A DNA stretch of 64,000 bases from Daphnia pulex (lineage: Eukaryota; Arthropoda; Branchiopoda; Diplostraca; Daphniidae): positions 12,822,974 through 12,886,973 of the forward strand of contig NC_060024.1 in the NCBI RefSeq assembly GCF_021134715.1. The letters run 5' to 3'. Made by a program: the position numbers and the translations under genes. This document shows, one piece after another, positions 24,301-38,221 of this stretch (positions within the stretch are counted from its first letter, which is position 1; each line of letters opens with the position of its first letter). Below the pieces are notes generated by a model. That model worked only from the letters and a program-made list of their open reading frames with translations, was not told where the DNA came from and did not search any database.

Positions 24301-27300
24301 TGTGTGCTGGAGAGAAAGAGAAGGAGGTGACTAATGATGGAAGAGAAGGTTTTTCTTCTATTTTTTTTTTGTCACCGTAGTGCTGGAGCTGCTCCTGGCA
24401 GGGGGTTGTGACATCGAGAGATCGGCGGATCCATCAGTGTCGGGCTCCTTCGGTTGGAACCAATCACGATTCAAGGGGCCTTCTTCTCTCTTCTTCTTGG
24501 GTCCTGCGAGTTTTGTGTGTGTGGATCTTATAATGAGAGTGGAGGAACCTTCCATCTCGATGGATGGCAACGCAACTTGGTGTGTATAGTCTTCTCTTCT
24601 CGCCATTTCAATATGTGACGAAAGAAGTTGACAGGGGAGACGTTTTCCCCCTCATCGGGAGAAATTTTCGGGCCGGGCTGTTTTCTTCCGCTTCGACGGG
24701 TACACACTCTTATACACTCGGATGTCTCGGGAAAACTTTTATTCGCCGAGAATATATCCCGATGCTTTTCACTACATTTCCCCGAATTCCTTCAATATTC
24801 AACGACAGAGCAGATGAGAGAGACGGGAAAAATGCGAAAATGAAAGTGCTCCATCCACCTATTCTCCTCGCGAAATATTTAACCCGTTTATACAACGTTA
24901 GGAATTCATTTCAACGTCTGGATCGCATCGCTCCTTAAAAAAAAAATTTATAAAATTTTTATTTATTTTTTCTTCTCCTTTCGTCGTCGAGAAATGCAAA
25001 CTAATAATTAGGCCATTTCTTTTATTCCGTTTGAAGAAGAAGAAGAAGAAGAAGAACGCGTGGGGGTTTTTCGGTATCGTAGAGTTTTTCCCTTCGTCGG
25101 AAACTTTGATATAATCATCTCGGTTTTTTTGTTTGACCCTGATGGCACAGCTGTCTTTGTTCTGATGATATATAGAACGAAAGAAAAGTCCTACTTCTTC
25201 TTCTTCTTCTTTTGTCATGCGAGACTTCTGGAAGACCATGAAATATCAGAGAGAGAGAGAGAGAGAGAAGTTGGCCATCCGTGGCTATCGATCATCTCGT
25301 CACTTGAATTCGGGCGTGAAAGAGAACACACACGGGGAAGAAAAAAAAACCAGAAGGGACAAAAAATTGAGGGGGACAAAAAAAAAACATTCGCTGGGGA
25401 ATCTATTCTCCTTGGGGGGGATCAGGAGGAGATTCACGCTGGGAAAGGAAATCAGAAATGCATTCATTTTTACGTGAATTCCATCATATATCGATGCGCA
25501 CGCAGTGCGCATTTGAGGCTCATATCTTTTTAGCATTTAGGACGAATTTGAATTTCCCGCCTTGTTTTTCTCTGAATTCTTTGATATGATCCGATTGCAT
25601 TATTAGCTGAACTGAGTGTGTTCTTGTGTTTCCCCTTAATCAAGTCACTTACTCCCGACTTTTGTCTTTCTTTTCTTTTCTAAAACAGGATCGTCGCTGT
25701 GGCGGGGGAGTTTGAAAAAAGATAAAGTCTCTTGACTTTATTCAACGACAATATCCATTTACAGGTCGAAAGTTTTTGATCGCATTTCTCTCGGTTCACG
25801 TGAGTGGTACATACTGGTGGATTTTAAGCATAACGACACGCGATAGCCGGTCCAGCACACGGCAACTGGAGAGCAAAACTAATTATAAAAGCTTCGGTAT
25901 TTTCCAGCTGTGCTGTCCTGTCGCCCGCCCCAAACGTGAAACTGATTCAACTTGTATGTATACATGCTTTATTTTCGTTTTTTTTTCTCTTTCACGTTTT
26001 TTTATATTCACGTGTTCTAAGGTTTGACGGTCTCCCAGGTCGTGCACTTAGACGGGATAGTCGGTGTGGGGGAGAGAAAAACTCGTTGCCTGGAAGTGCT
26101 GTGCTGCTCTCTCCCTTATACCTTGAGGCAATTCCGCAGAAAGGTTTCCAGCCCGGTCCATTACCTTTGAGGTCGATCTGCTTTTGATGACGATAGCAAC
26201 CGTTTTTCTATATATACGTACATGCCACCCTTGGTTGTGTGTTGCAGCAGGAGGGCGTTGGCCGTCCATAACAGTCATCAATGTCGATGGCGCTCTGGAT
26301 TGCGTGCTGTGCCGGCCCAGTGTCTCTTCCATGTCGACTCTGAGATGAACACTTAAGATATTATGGCCTAAAAAAAAACCTTCTTCCTCCCGTTTTCGAT
26401 TGTCACGGAATAGGCCAAGACGGACGACGGCCAAAGTAACGGCTTCTATAATTTCCTGTAAAATGTTATCGCAATAAGAAATGAATTTTGTCTTCTCTCT
26501 CTCTTCTATAGGAGCAGCTCCGCTAAGATGACTTTTCTTTATCTGCAATTCAATCGGGCGGTTGGCCATGGCGACAGCCAATAAATCTGTAACATCCAAT
26601 CTACTAGCTACTATGCTCCGACCGCTAAGCGAATCAATTCCAGGTGCCGTGCAACTTCACTGGGTTCGTATTATTTTTCTCCTCTTAGTTTTCCTTCTTC
26701 TTCTTCTATTGCCGATCATCTCGCCATTTTCTACACACATCCCAGTTTCTTTTTCTTGTGACTGGTGAGAAGAGGATGCCCTTTTGGAATATGATATGTA
26801 TATGACGGCTGCACTTAACGACACTGGTGCTCCTTTGATATTTCTTTGACGTCGTCGTCGTCGAGTTTTTCTTTGTCTGCTCTTTTTTCACCACCAGCAG
26901 CGGCAGCGGCGTCACGCCTTCGACTCTTTTTAAATCTCAAAAAAGAAGGCGGCGGTATAGAGAAAGAGAAAAGGAAGAAAAGATGTGCGTCGAGGGCTCC
27001 TTTTGTGCCTGTCGATATCGATCTGTTGCTTTGCAAATCAAATAACGTTGACGAGGCGGAGGCGGGACATGGCCAAGTGAAAAAAAAAGATGGTCGTCGT
27101 TGCATCCCAAACTATTTTTCTAGTTGCGCGGGTCAAACTGAATGGAAGGGAAAAAAAGAAACCCACACACCAATCGGATCAATTGAATCCAATGATGACC
27201 GAGAAGGGCCAGCAAGATATATCCGCGGTTCTATATACCGGGCAATCGATTCCGATTTTCCCTTTTTTCGGTAGTTGGACTGGTGACTGTCCCCCCCGGT

Positions 27301-30300
27301 CGCTTTTTATTCTCTTATTTATGGCCGTCCGGAGCTAGTAGTAGTATAGTAGTACAGTAGTAGTAGTACAGTGTATTATACAGTATTTACCGAGCTAAAG
27401 GATTTCACGGAGATTTGGGGGCACAAAGATGCGGGACGACAAAGTTTCAGACGTGCCTGGGTCGACATATCCGCCGCCAAGAGCCCGGGAGTGTAGTCGT
27501 GATTACAATTCGTCTAGCTATCTCTCTCTTTCTTTCTTTCATCCACCCATATTTCTGACTGCCACTGTTGTCGACACAGTATGTCACTTTTGTTTGTGTT
27601 GTTTTTTCTTTTGATGGAGAGAAAGAGCCAAGCTCAGCAGGAAAAGAATTTTTTTGTTTGGTCCCATATCCCATACCGTTGAAAAGGGAAACAGCAACGA
27701 GGATTACCGCGACGAAAAAGGCCGTTCTCCCCCCCCCCTTCCAACTTTGGTAAATAAAACATCAGTGAGACTGAGGTACATATATATATCTAAGGCTCTC
27801 CTGCTGCTGCTACTTCCGTCTATCCAGCCCGAGTTCCGTGCGCACTTGCACGGTCCAAACCGTAATCTCTCTCTTGCCGCCAGTATATACGGCAGAGAGT
27901 GTACGGAAGCCCCCCTGCTGTTTGTTGTACATTGCGTTCGTCGTCTTTATCAAACGGTTCAACCCCAACAACTTCTTCTTCTTCCACATAAAAGGGCTTT
28001 GCGTCAGTGGCGTTCCTGGTGACCCAACACCAATAAAAAACAAACAAGTAGAGATTATAGACGGATTTAGATTTAAATAGCCCGCGTATTATTTCCCTTT
28101 TTGTTGTATGTCGTAGCTGTCCGCAGTCTAGTCTAACGTGAATTTTCGGGAATCCAAATCTGGGCTGATTGTTGTTGTTTTTTTTTCTTCCATCGGTGGG
28201 GCGAAACAGTTGACGTACGAAAAAAAAAGATGTTTCGCTCCTCGGAGGGAGAGAAAAACGTGTATATAATTCAATTTCACGCTTGTCTGCGACGTCAAGG
28301 ATCAGGACGGAAATGAGGCAATGTAAGATGGACTCTCTTCATCTTTTTTTCTGTACTTCATTTTTCCTCTTTTTCATTTTTTTTTTTTTTTTTGCTTTTT
28401 TATTCTTATAGGCTTGGAAGACTTATATGATTTTTCTCCCTCGTGTAATCGTGTATGTCAAAAGGAGCGCCAGCGGCAGACAAAAGGGACGTGATGAGTT
28501 TAGGCGAATGAACTCGATCACAAGGACGGCGGAGATGGCAGAGTAGCTACTCTTCTCCCCCTTTCCTTCTTTTTTTTCGTGAGTCGAATTCCGCCTTCTT
28601 TTTATTTTCTTGTCTTTTCCCAAGCAATTTGAGACCAGATGAAACGACGAACTGCCACTATGTATATACCGCGAGTGCTGCCCTGTCGCGGTAGACGTCT
28701 CTTTCCCATCTCTCTCTTGATTCGATTCGATTCTCCCATTTTTCTCGCGGATTCCTCCGGCCTTCCATCATCTTCTTCTTCGGTCGCCAATAACCGTGAA
28801 TTTCATTTCGACCAATATGAATTTTTGTTTTAAAAGCAGATCTGAAAATAAATCCAGCGGTCGGCAAGGGGGGTGAGGCCTACCGTTTCGATCGATACAA
28901 TCGGAGGAACAAACGAATAGGAAAACTGGTTCCAACAAAGGAAAGACGATGCGATATCTGTTATGGATGTTATAGTGTATAGCTCTCCAGCAGCCGTTGT
29001 AGATCCTCTTGTTGTTTGTGTTTGACTCTCTTGTCGATCTCTATCACAAACAATAAGCCTAAGACGTCGTCCTATAGTCTCTCACCTTTTTATTTTTCAA
29101 ACACGCGCGAGTCAACCGTTACCCAGAGTCAGACAGACGGGGGCTGATTATTTTATTTTTTATTTTTTTTTCCCGTTTATTATTTCAACGGGAAACTTTT
29201 CCATCGGGGGTAAGACTACATAGCTGAGGGATCCCAAAGTTTCGGATGGCATATCGAAAGGAGTTGGCGCTAATAAATATCGGATTGCGTTACGATGTCT
29301 TTTTTTCAAGCAGGAAGCGCCGGGCTTGAAGAAGAATGGCACTTTTTTTTTTCAATTCCCGCGGGAATTCACAAATCTTTGGCGCGCCATCGCATTTTCT
29401 CTAGCCCCCTTGACTATGCGCATTTGTTGAAAATTTATTAGCCGATTTTATTAGCCGGAGGGGGTTAGCCATTACTGTCGTCTATCACGACACCCCTACA
29501 GCGCCAAATCTTCTCCCCTCTTTGTTACACCGACCCATTAACTCCGGGAGTGGCAAATTTCTTTTCTTTTTTCTCTGAAAAAAAAAATGGATTGAACATG
29601 ATGAAATTCAAAACGGGTGGTAGATATGGAAAGCAAGAGCGGAGCCAATTGCGCAGCATCCAATTTAGATGATGGACGCGGTACCCGCGCTCGCGCTGAC
29701 ATCCAACAGCGTGCAAATGAAATTAAAAGTATATACATACGCGCCAAGCGTCCCTCCCCTGGGCTATTACAGGCCAATTGGATTTTTCCACCCACCCTCC
29801 GTCGTTCACCAAGTGATGAGCTGCAAGTGAATCACGGTGAAGCGTTGCTGGTGGACGCTCAGCAGCAGCAGCAGCAGACGGCACCGTGAGAGAGAGAGTT
29901 GCCAGCAGTAGTTTACAGGTTATTTCAATTGATCATGGATGGCCGACAGCGCGTGGACGTCGAGATGGACCAACGGGGTGTCAGAGAGAGAGAGAACTAG
30001 AGGAGATACTGTATATAGCCACTGGCCATGTGTGCGCGCCATGTCATCAAACATTTAGCGAATCAATAATGAAGGCGGCGAAATGGGGAAGATGGAAAGA
30101 AGGGGGCAAAAAAAGAGAGAAATGAAACTTGATGGGATTCTGCATTGATTATTGAACCGAGGATTTCAAATAATAGATGAAAACACGCAGACACACAAAC
30201 ATATATACGTCTACAACACATCGACCGGTTATTCTCTCTCTTTATTCTAGCTTTTTATTTTTTTCCCGTCTTTTTCTCATTTCGAAAAGAGTGGGCGCTG

Positions 30301-30340
30301 GCGCGCAGCTAAACGCCGTGAGAAAGGAATCAAATCAAAC
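18338..30340. other. 12-kb intergenic spacer upstream of the LRR gene
   Basis: I see no gene with clear support. The sequence is rich in microsatellites: GT near 18680-18697, GAA near 19217-19235 and 25035-25055, GA near 25250-25268, AC near 23743-23760, AGT near 27328-27370, CAG near 29864-29878, and T-runs near 28378-28393. It also has many TATATA stretches. One minus-strand exon candidate (21957-21772) is listed separately. As the 5' flank of the LRR gene it probably holds regulatory DNA, but nothing in the sequence identifies it. Confidence 0.5.
21772..21957 (-). CDS. Weak single-exon candidate with SWPEL motif
   Basis: A 62-codon open exon starts with ATG directly after a T-rich acceptor-like tract ending gatag and ends at a GTAAAC donor-like site in phase 0. 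It reads MSNCVGADKSHNSWPELM and later VSLVLMPPRP. The SWPEL start and the hydrophobic stretch ending in Pro recall the potato-inhibitor-I/eglin fold, but the Arg-rich C-terminal half of that family is not evident. Codon third positions are GC-rich, unlike the surroundings. I could not find partner exons. It may be chance. Confidence 0.2.
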
Positions 30341-30343
30341 CAC

Positions 30344-30813
30344 TTAGAGATATATATTTTTTGGTTGTTTCGTTTTTAAACTGGCGATAATCCTTTGAAG
30401 TAAAGGACCCAGATGTTGCCATACTTTCCGCTCTACTTGTTTCCATATTGCTTCGTGTGATTGTTCCAGTTGGGTTTTGATTTGAGCGAGCGGTTTTGAA
30501 TGCCTTGGGAAATGTGTGGCAGATTCTAATATGAACGAAAAATGACAGTTGGGGGGGACGACGTGATTTTTTGTACGCCATCTGGCATCGGGAAAAATGG
30601 TCGTTCACAATTTTGCTGCCATCTTTGGCGCGGTTCACCAAGTGTACTCACCAAACCATGGACACATGGAGGAGATGGTTCCCACTCACCATGTTCATTT
30701 TCCCATAAGGGGTTATCCGCTCTTGAGTCGATCCATAAGAGGGCTGTGTTAATTTCAGGCATGTTGTCCCTAATCGAGATTTTCGACCTTTTCCAGACCT
30801 GGCAACTCAGCAT
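30344..30813 (-). CDS. Probable small two-exon gene of unknown function (about 101 aa)
   Basis: Exon 1 is 30813-30690, ending in phase 1 at a GTGAGT donor. Exon 2 is 30525-30344, starting after a pyrimidine-rich acceptor (ttcatattag) and ending in TAA at 30346-30344. The joined frame reads MLSCQVW... DNPLWENEH then ESATHFPRHSKPL and an amphipathic, helix-like tail (EQSHEAIWKQVERKVWQHLG). The start may instead be the Met at codon 18 (MPEINTALLW). A second GTGAGT lies 38 bp downstream but its phase leads to a different, early-terminating frame. The gene is head to head with timeout with about 300 bp between start codons, so they may share a promoter. I do not recognise the family. Confidence 0.5.
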
Positions 30814-31118
30814 CCTAACGTTGTCTATTTATTTTAAACATTAAAAATTGTTCCACTCAATTTTACCAAAAAATCTTTTGGAACTCAATTCGTTATAAGT
30901 ATTGATAATACACTGAATAATTTTTAAATCAATATAACGTCTACTTTATTTATGAAAATTAATTCATGGGCAGTGTTTAGTTTACATGCCATTTACATGG
31001 CAACGTGATTACTCAGCAGACGATTTTTCAGTTTAGTTTTGGCGGTTATGTCGCTACATGAACACAAGTTTCGGTCTTAATTTTCATTGTTTGTAAAATA
31101 ATTGTTTTGTTTTATAAA
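30814..31118. promoter_or_regulatory. Putative bidirectional promoter of timeout and the small minus-strand gene
   Basis: This 305-bp AT-rich interval separates the two divergent start codons. It must hold the timeout 5' UTR and transcription start. No specific motif could be assigned with confidence. Confidence 0.4.
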
Positions 31119-34100
31119 ATGGTAACACCTTTCATGAAAGCAGAATTAACTGCTGCAGTTACCAGTTTGGGTTATACAGAAGGAAATAAATATTTCAAAG
31201 ATCAATATTGCCTTGGTAATAATGGGATTTAATTGAGACCATCTCCTGCACCAAATGTTGTAATTTCAAACATTGCATTTGATTCTTTTGTAGAGGCCTT
31301 GAAGGATTTGATTCGCTATCTTCGAAGAGATGACGATACCATCGGAATCAGAAGAGAACTTGGACAGATGAAACTTGTTCAGACTAATCTGATACCTATT
31401 CTTTGTGAATATCACAGTGATGAAGCCTTGTTTGATGTTGCACTTCGTCTTCTCGTGAATCTAACAAATCCAACCCTGTTGTTATTCAACGAAGAGATGC
31501 CAACTGATAAAGTTGAGAGAAACTATTACCTGCAACATGTTGGCCATTTACAGAGTTACAAACCAGTTCTAGCATCTGATAAATTTTGGATGGTTTTAAC
31601 TGATAAACTCAAGCTGCTTTTAGTCAAAGTTAGTTTTTAATTTACTCAGACTTACAAATAAATTATCCAGCTAAAATTATTCCACTCTTTCAGGAGCCAG
31701 AAGATCGAATGGAAGATGACAAGCTGTTAACAGAAAGAATTCTCATTTTGATAAGAAACATCCTAGATATCCCTGTTACACCTGAAGACGAAAAAAGAAC
31801 AGATGATGACGCGAGCGTACACGATCAGGTATGATACAGACTTGATTAACGATTGACCGTTCATTCACAGTTTTCATTCATTACTAAATTAAATATTCAG
31901 GTGCTATGGTCCATGCATCTCTCTGGAATGGAAGATGTTATCATTTATCTCGCGTCTAATGAAAATGAGCGTCACTTTTGCATGCATGTTATGGAAATCA
32001 TTTCTCTCATGCTACGTGAGCAGAATCCCGCTTCTCTTGCTCAAACAGCTGCCCAACGTTCGGTTGCTGAAAAACAGAAGGACACGGAAGAACTGGTAGC
32101 CATGGTCCAAAAAGAAAGCAGCGAACGGGAAGCTAGATACAAAAAGATGACCGCCTCTAGAAGTTCCATATTTCGTGGAACTTTCTGCGTGAAAGATGTC
32201 AAGTCGATCACTGACAAAGACCTAATCGTTCACCGAACTTTGACTGATGGTAAACCCATCGATTTCCACCAGAATAAGACAGGCAAAAGAAAAGCCAAAA
32301 ACCGGATGCCTCTGCCCAGCTGCAATGTGACACGCAAGTCGACCCTCTCCATTCGTTTAATGCTGAAAGAATTCTGTCTCCAAATGCTGAATGGCGCCTA
32401 CAACTCCCTGATGCACATCGTCAAAGACTGTCTGGTTCGTTTGAAAACCCAAGATCACGATGAAACTTATTACTTATGGGCCGTAAAGTTTTTCATGGAA
32501 TTTAACCGCAATTGCGGTAAATTTCGGGTCGAATTGGTCAGTGAGACCATGTCGGTAAGGAATGATTAATTGTGTTTTCAATTACATTAAAAGGAATGAT
32601 GATAACTTCTCTCTTGGTAGATTGGGTTATTCCATTACATCCAGAACCAGGTTCAAACTTATTCGGAATCAATTACGGTAGACAAGAAGAAAGCTGCTCT
32701 GTGGTCCCGTCGGCTCAATGTCGCTCTGTGCGCCTACCAAGAGTTATTGATGACGCTCAACGCCATGGATAAATACGGCTCTGAATCCATCCGCAATTCG
32801 TCTCGAGTCCTTAAAAGCAACGTCTTTTATGTGCCAGAATACCGCGAGATGTGCCTCGTTTTGCTCCTCAACTACAAAGAAAATCAACACTCGCTGACTT
32901 ACCTGAAAGATTTGGTCGAAACCAATCACATCTTCTTGAAACTCTTTGAACAGTTCGCAAAGGGCAATCGTCATCTGGTCGTCCAGAACAAGTCAAAAGT
33001 GCCTCAGAAGCGGAAGAAGAGCAAGCCGAAGAAAAAGAAGTCGGAGGAGGAAGAAACGCCCACGCCAATTTTCGACGAGATTGCCGTGGAGATCAGCTCG
33101 GCCTTACAAGAAAAACCTTCTTTAACCGACGACGTTGTTCCCTTTGACGCCGCCTCCGATCTCCCGATAGATGATCAAAGGTAAACGAATTTTGGCTAGT
33201 AGCAAAGTCACAAATTACTACGTGAAAATTGTTGACGCAATTTATTTCACTATCAACGTAAATCAATTTTGTATAAATTTCACAATTGTATCATTTCTTT
33301 TTGTTGGAATGTAGGGTTATAGCCATGGGAAAAATCGTAAAACTGCTGAAAGAATCCAAATCCCATCTGGCTGTGGCTCTACTGCGGGCTTGTCGTGATG
33401 TTTGGCCGGAAGGGGAAGTCTTTGGTGCTCCTGAAGTGGGTCCAGAAGACGAGCTGCTTCTTTTACGCGAACTCTATCATACCGAATTACCGCGTAAGTG
33501 ATCGTAATTCAAATTATTCACAATCATCGACTATTCTAGTTTACCATGGGTGGTTTGCGTTTTAACTCTTTAATGCGTTTAAGAAAAAAATGGAAAAGAA
33601 CTGGTTGAGCAACTTGATGGATGACAAAGCTACAGCTAAAAAGAGCATTTCTTTCATTAGCTGTTTTGCATTTAAGAGTAATTTCCTTTTATAAAAGTCT
33701 TCATCTTAAAAATTTTGCCGTCCTTTTCCTGAGTAGATGTTGCAGGGGAGGAGCCCAATGCCGAAAGCGAAGAAGAAGATGCTGACAACAAAGAAACGGG
33801 TACTTGTTCAACTTATTGTACTGTTTGGTATTCAATAAACTTTATTATTTTTACTACAGCGGAAGAAGAAGAGGAGATGTCGACAGTCAGAAGGAGTGAA
33901 AAAGAACTTCAATTTGAAGAGTTTATTCGCAGGTAAAATTTATTGTCCTTTTTTTTTCTCTTTTTGAATGTAAAAATAATCGGATTCATTTCTTTGTGCC
34001 ATCTGGGAATAGATTTGCTCACAAAAACGTCGTCAAAAGTTACTGCCATCTCTTGCGAAGTTACTCCACCAACACAACTTTGACGAACCACTGCGTGATC

Positions 34101-37100
34101 AAAATTCTCCACCGGATCGCCTACGATTGCAAAATGCCTGCTATGCTTTTTCAGCTGTCCATTTTCAAGACATTCCATAAAATCATGGACGATCCGCGGG
34201 CCAAAACTGAAACTACTGTCAAAGTGATTATCGGTTTATTATCATTCTATTCCGATTTACTACATTTAATTTTTTCTTTCGTCCTGTTTCTTTACATAAC
34301 TTTTTTTTTTCAACTTTTCTTCTTATTGTGCAATTAGGAATTGTACAAGTTTGCTATTTACATCATGAGAAAATTTGCGGAAACGGCACAAGTCAACCCG
34401 AAAATCTTTGTGGAACTGCTGTTCTGGAAGACGGCCCGCGAGGCGGCCGAGATCGAAGTTGGTTACGGCAATGTCCAAGAGTAAGAAGCGACACGAAATA
34501 CTCATTATTCATTTGTCATCTTAATTATTCGTCGAATTTAAAATTAAAATAATCTGTCCTGTTCTTGATCAAAGCCCCAGCTCGCGTTTCGGCTGGAGCG
34601 AAGAGGAAGAAGATGAATTGCAGCGGCTCCATCAAGAATTCAGAGACGTCCAAGAAGGGGGTAAATAACGAGCGCTTTTTTCTTTTCCTTTTCTTGTCGT
34701 GCTTCCCGGTTATTTTGACATCGAATCCGTCTTGTGATGTCCGAATGGGAAATAACTCTTGAAAAACTTAAACAAAAATCTCTTCCGTTCCCGCCTTTTC
34801 AGCCGGCGGTTTTTTTTATTTTAAAAAAGAATGGAGAGAACAACCCCCCTCTCTCTTATAGTTTTCTTCTTTTATTTCACGTGGGAAATGTTTGTCGCCC
34901 CGGGACCAAAGTGTTCAAAGGGCGTGAACCAAAAACAGTCCGTGAACAACCCAAAAAGTGTGTCGTGAGAGATATATTTTTTGCTGTGAGATGTCAGAGA
35001 AAAGAGAGAGGGGGAGGGTCCTTCCGGAAGCATCCAAAATTAGCCAACTCTTGACAGACGTACATGGGAGAAAACAACACGACGAGAGATAAGAGCAAAA
35101 GAAGAATAGGCAGGAGCACGTAAGTGCAAGGGAAGAATATAAAATCTAACGAATGTGTTGAAAACGTGAAACGCCATGTCCGTGACACGCCGCCGACGAC
35201 CAACCAGATGAAATAGTTGCGCTCGTACACATTCCGCATGGGAATTTTTTATTTTTACAAAACTACGTCGCTCCTCCCATTTTTCTTACCCCCTCTGCGA
35301 TCCTTCAGTTTTTTTTTCAGAAAACATGTTCCGTCAGCAGTCTATCCCCCAACATCTCTTTTTTTCTTCTTGACGTACTTAATCGTGACAGGATTCAATT
35401 CTTCGATCCCGTTCCTCGCATTCCTCCGTGTTAACGCGTATACATTTTCCACGTTCCGTTTCACGAGAATGTCCGTTTCTCGGGATTCCAAATAGGGGCA
35501 GCAGTATATTAGCTGGGTAGCGCCGATGAAGGAATCGATTTTAAGGAAAGGATTACTTATGGCTGTGACGAAGGGATTACGACACTGGATGGAATTTTCA
35601 CGTTGCAACGGACCTGCGGTGTAGGTCGGGTCGTGTGATGAAATTTTCAATTCACATTTGAATGGTTTCCGTTGCGCTCACCTTATTGCGTACGAGTCGC
35701 ATGCGTTAGCCTTTTAGCCTTTATTGAGGTTGTAGTCTTGTCGTTTGGTTTCATTTACTTCAATTAAATTTAATAGAAGGAGACGTCGTGGATCGAATCA
35801 TGGCCAATCTGATCAATCAGACCCGCAGTCGACGAGTCATCATCAAGAAAATGAAAGAAATGGGTCTCATTATGGACGCCAAAAGCTTGGCTAAGACGAA
35901 ACGATCCTCCAAAATCCGCCCGTCCAAAGAATGGACCGAACACGAAGTGGAGGAGCTCAGACGCATTTTCCCTGAAGTCCGCGAATCATCAGGTCTATTC
36001 ATTTTTGATAATTTCCCATCTTCTAGCCGAGAGCTTCAGGCGCTCAACTTTTTTGTTTTTTCCGATTGTGACAGATCCGCTTGGAATGATTATCGACCGG
36101 CTGCCCGTCCGTCGTGCCAAGAATCGCGTCCGCGAAAAAATCGTCGAGCTGGGCCTGGTGGAAGACGTCAAAGAGTTACGAAAGAAACGTCCAGGTAAAT
36201 CAGCCGGAAGCAAGGAATCGAACCGCGATGAATCGGATTCCGAAGACGGCCGAGCCGAGCCCAGGGAAGGACCTGCTGCCGGACTGGGGGATTCCGAGTC
36301 GGACGAAAGTGAAGAGTCCGACGAAGGGGAAAGCGACAACGAGCCTGTCAGCAAGACGAAGGAGCTCAAGACTCGACATCGACCCAAACAGTACGGATTC
36401 GCCTTGAAGAAAAGCGATTATTTTAGTCCCGAAATGTTAGCAGCGCCACTCCGGCAACTTGTCAGCGACGGTGAGTTTTTGTTTTCTGTTTTTTTCCCCA
36501 TTTGGCCGCCGCCATTTGGCGCCCATACTTTACAGGCGCAGACACTTAACTGGTTTCGATAACTCTACGCAGGCCGTAAAGAAGGCTTAGCCTGGTTGGT
36601 CGAGTGTCTGAGTGAAACCCTCGAGGATCGTGAAGATGGAGAAGGCGATGAGGAGGCCATCCCTATAGTCCCGCTCACGGACATTTCCAACGACGCCATG
36701 GAGGACCACACCTTTTTGAAATTTATCGCCAAATTGGGATTGGCTCCACCCGCCAGCGAACAAGTTCGTCTCTTTGATTTCTAAACATATAATCGTTTCA
36801 ACGCCCCCAACAGTTTTGGAAGGAAACTCCGTCATCCGTTTTTCTTATTTTCCGTGTCATTTTCTAGGAGCAATTCTGGCGCATCCCTTCCACATTGACT
36901 TCGGCTGATCTACGTTCCAGGATCGATTTTCTAAAAGGGGCGACCGATTCCGTAAGCGACGGAGATGCCATGGACGATTTGGCCGGACCGGTCGAAACGA
37001 TTGCCAACACCAACAGCAGCAGGAGCAGCAGCAGCGCGAAACGAGTGGCTGACGATCCAATCCCTTTGGGCTCTCAAAAGCGTCGCCGCATCATCAATTC

Positions 37101-37263
37101 GGAATCTTCAAACAGCGAAAGCGAAGAACCGCCACCGGAGAAACTGCAAGATGTTGAACAACAAAAGGTCGAGGCTGTTGTTGATGCCGAAACTCCGTCG
37201 ACAGCTGCGTCAACAACAAGTCGCAAACGGTTCGCCATCGTCGATAGTAGCGAATCCGAATGA
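31119..37263 (+). CDS. timeout: TIMEOUT / TIMELESS (tim-2), 1244 aa
   Basis: Fifteen exons join in phase: 31119-31215, 31294-31628, 31694-31828, 31901-32554, 32621-33180, 33315-33493, 33737-33799, 33860-33932, 34013-34223, 34338-34480, 34575-34660, 35777-35992, 36075-36470, 36573-36763 and 36868-37263. Family landmarks appear in order: the N-terminal Timeless domain ([13 protein letters not shown]), [41 protein letters not shown] followed by a Lys-rich patch, [59 protein letters not shown], and FWRIPSTLT near the C-terminus, with acidic Ser-rich tails. The length matches human TIMELESS (about 1200 aa). The family works with Tipin at replication forks, in S-phase checkpoint signalling and cohesion in the nucleus. 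The full C-terminal region and these motifs point to the tim-2/timeout branch, not Drosophila circadian TIM. Two acceptors are ambiguous but in frame (33737 or 33746; 34575 or 34581). Confidence 0.95.
34661..35776 (+). other. Timeout intron 11 (1.1 kb)
   Basis: This is the only long intron of the gene; the others are about 60-200 bp. It is AT-rich with pyrimidine tracts, and I see no nested gene or element in it. Confidence 0.7.
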
Positions 37264-38221
37264 AATGATTTCGATTCTTTCGAAAAAATACGCACATGAG
37301 GAATTACAAAAGAAAAGTTGCAGCGGAAACAATCAATGGCTTTGTTTGTCTCCGCTTTTTTGCAACTTTTTTTATTTTTTCAATTCTCCACTTGGAACGT
37401 ATTGAAATAAGTTTGTTTATCGTCTCTTTGCCAAATACACGGGCTTAATCAAGTCTTAGCGGCTGCGACAGCAGTTGGGTTCCTGTCAACTTTTGGACCC
37501 TACTGTTGACGTGGGAACGGCATCCGTTTCACTTAGTCCACCACCCCCACCCCCCACTTTTTAATTTCGAGGAGGAGAGATGTGTGTGTGGTTTGTGTTA
37601 TTCTTCATCTCATTACATAGGGGCAGGGCTTGAAAATGTGTACACGTCACGCCTGCGCCTCGTTAACATCTTTGCCCTGTATATATAGGAGCCACCGGAC
37701 TTTTGCGGTCAATCAAAAAACGTTGCTGAAACTTTTGAATTTCAAATCTTCTTCGCTGTAAAATTTTTTAAAAAGAAATATTTTTTTTCTGCTCGTTGAT
37801 AGATTGCCTTTGGGAATTTTTCTCAGAATAATCCTGTATAAGAAAAACAGAGCATTGACAAATAGTGTGGGAATAGAATTCTTCAGCAACTTGGCAGCGC
37901 TAACATAATTTTTTGACTATTTTTTTTTTGAAGACCATCTCTTGTCAGGAAATTCATTGGCCGGCGGAAGGGCTTCCGGATTAGGTACTACTCTCCAACA
38001 GCTATTCATTCGCTATTCACATTTTCTTTCTGATCGTTTACAAGTCAACGTCATCATATCACTCTTCTTCTTTTTTGTTCATTATTATTATTATTGTACA
38101 TGTGACTTTTTTTTTACTCCTCCCCTTTTTTCCAGTGGTTTTAGGTTGGTGACGACTTGCTTTCTGAATTAAATACTTCCGCCCAGGAGAGAGAGAGGGG
38201 GATTTACTCTCTGCAAGCGCC
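37264..38221. other. Spacer: timeout 3' UTR and upstream region of the CCHamide gene
   Basis: No coding region is seen. The stretch should contain the timeout 3' end and the promoter and 5' UTR of the neuropeptide gene that starts at 38222. A short purine-rich (GA)n tract lies about 30 bp upstream of that start. Confidence 0.5.

Noticed and set aside
26048..26599. 183-codon minus-strand open frame
   Set aside because: It is the longest frame in the 12-kb spacer but shows no domain, no periodic pattern and no splice support; length alone is compatible with chance.
31119..37263. Identification as the circadian timeless (TIM) gene
   Set aside because: The complete C-terminal region, the FWRIP block and close match in order to human TIMELESS indicate the timeout/tim-2 branch instead.
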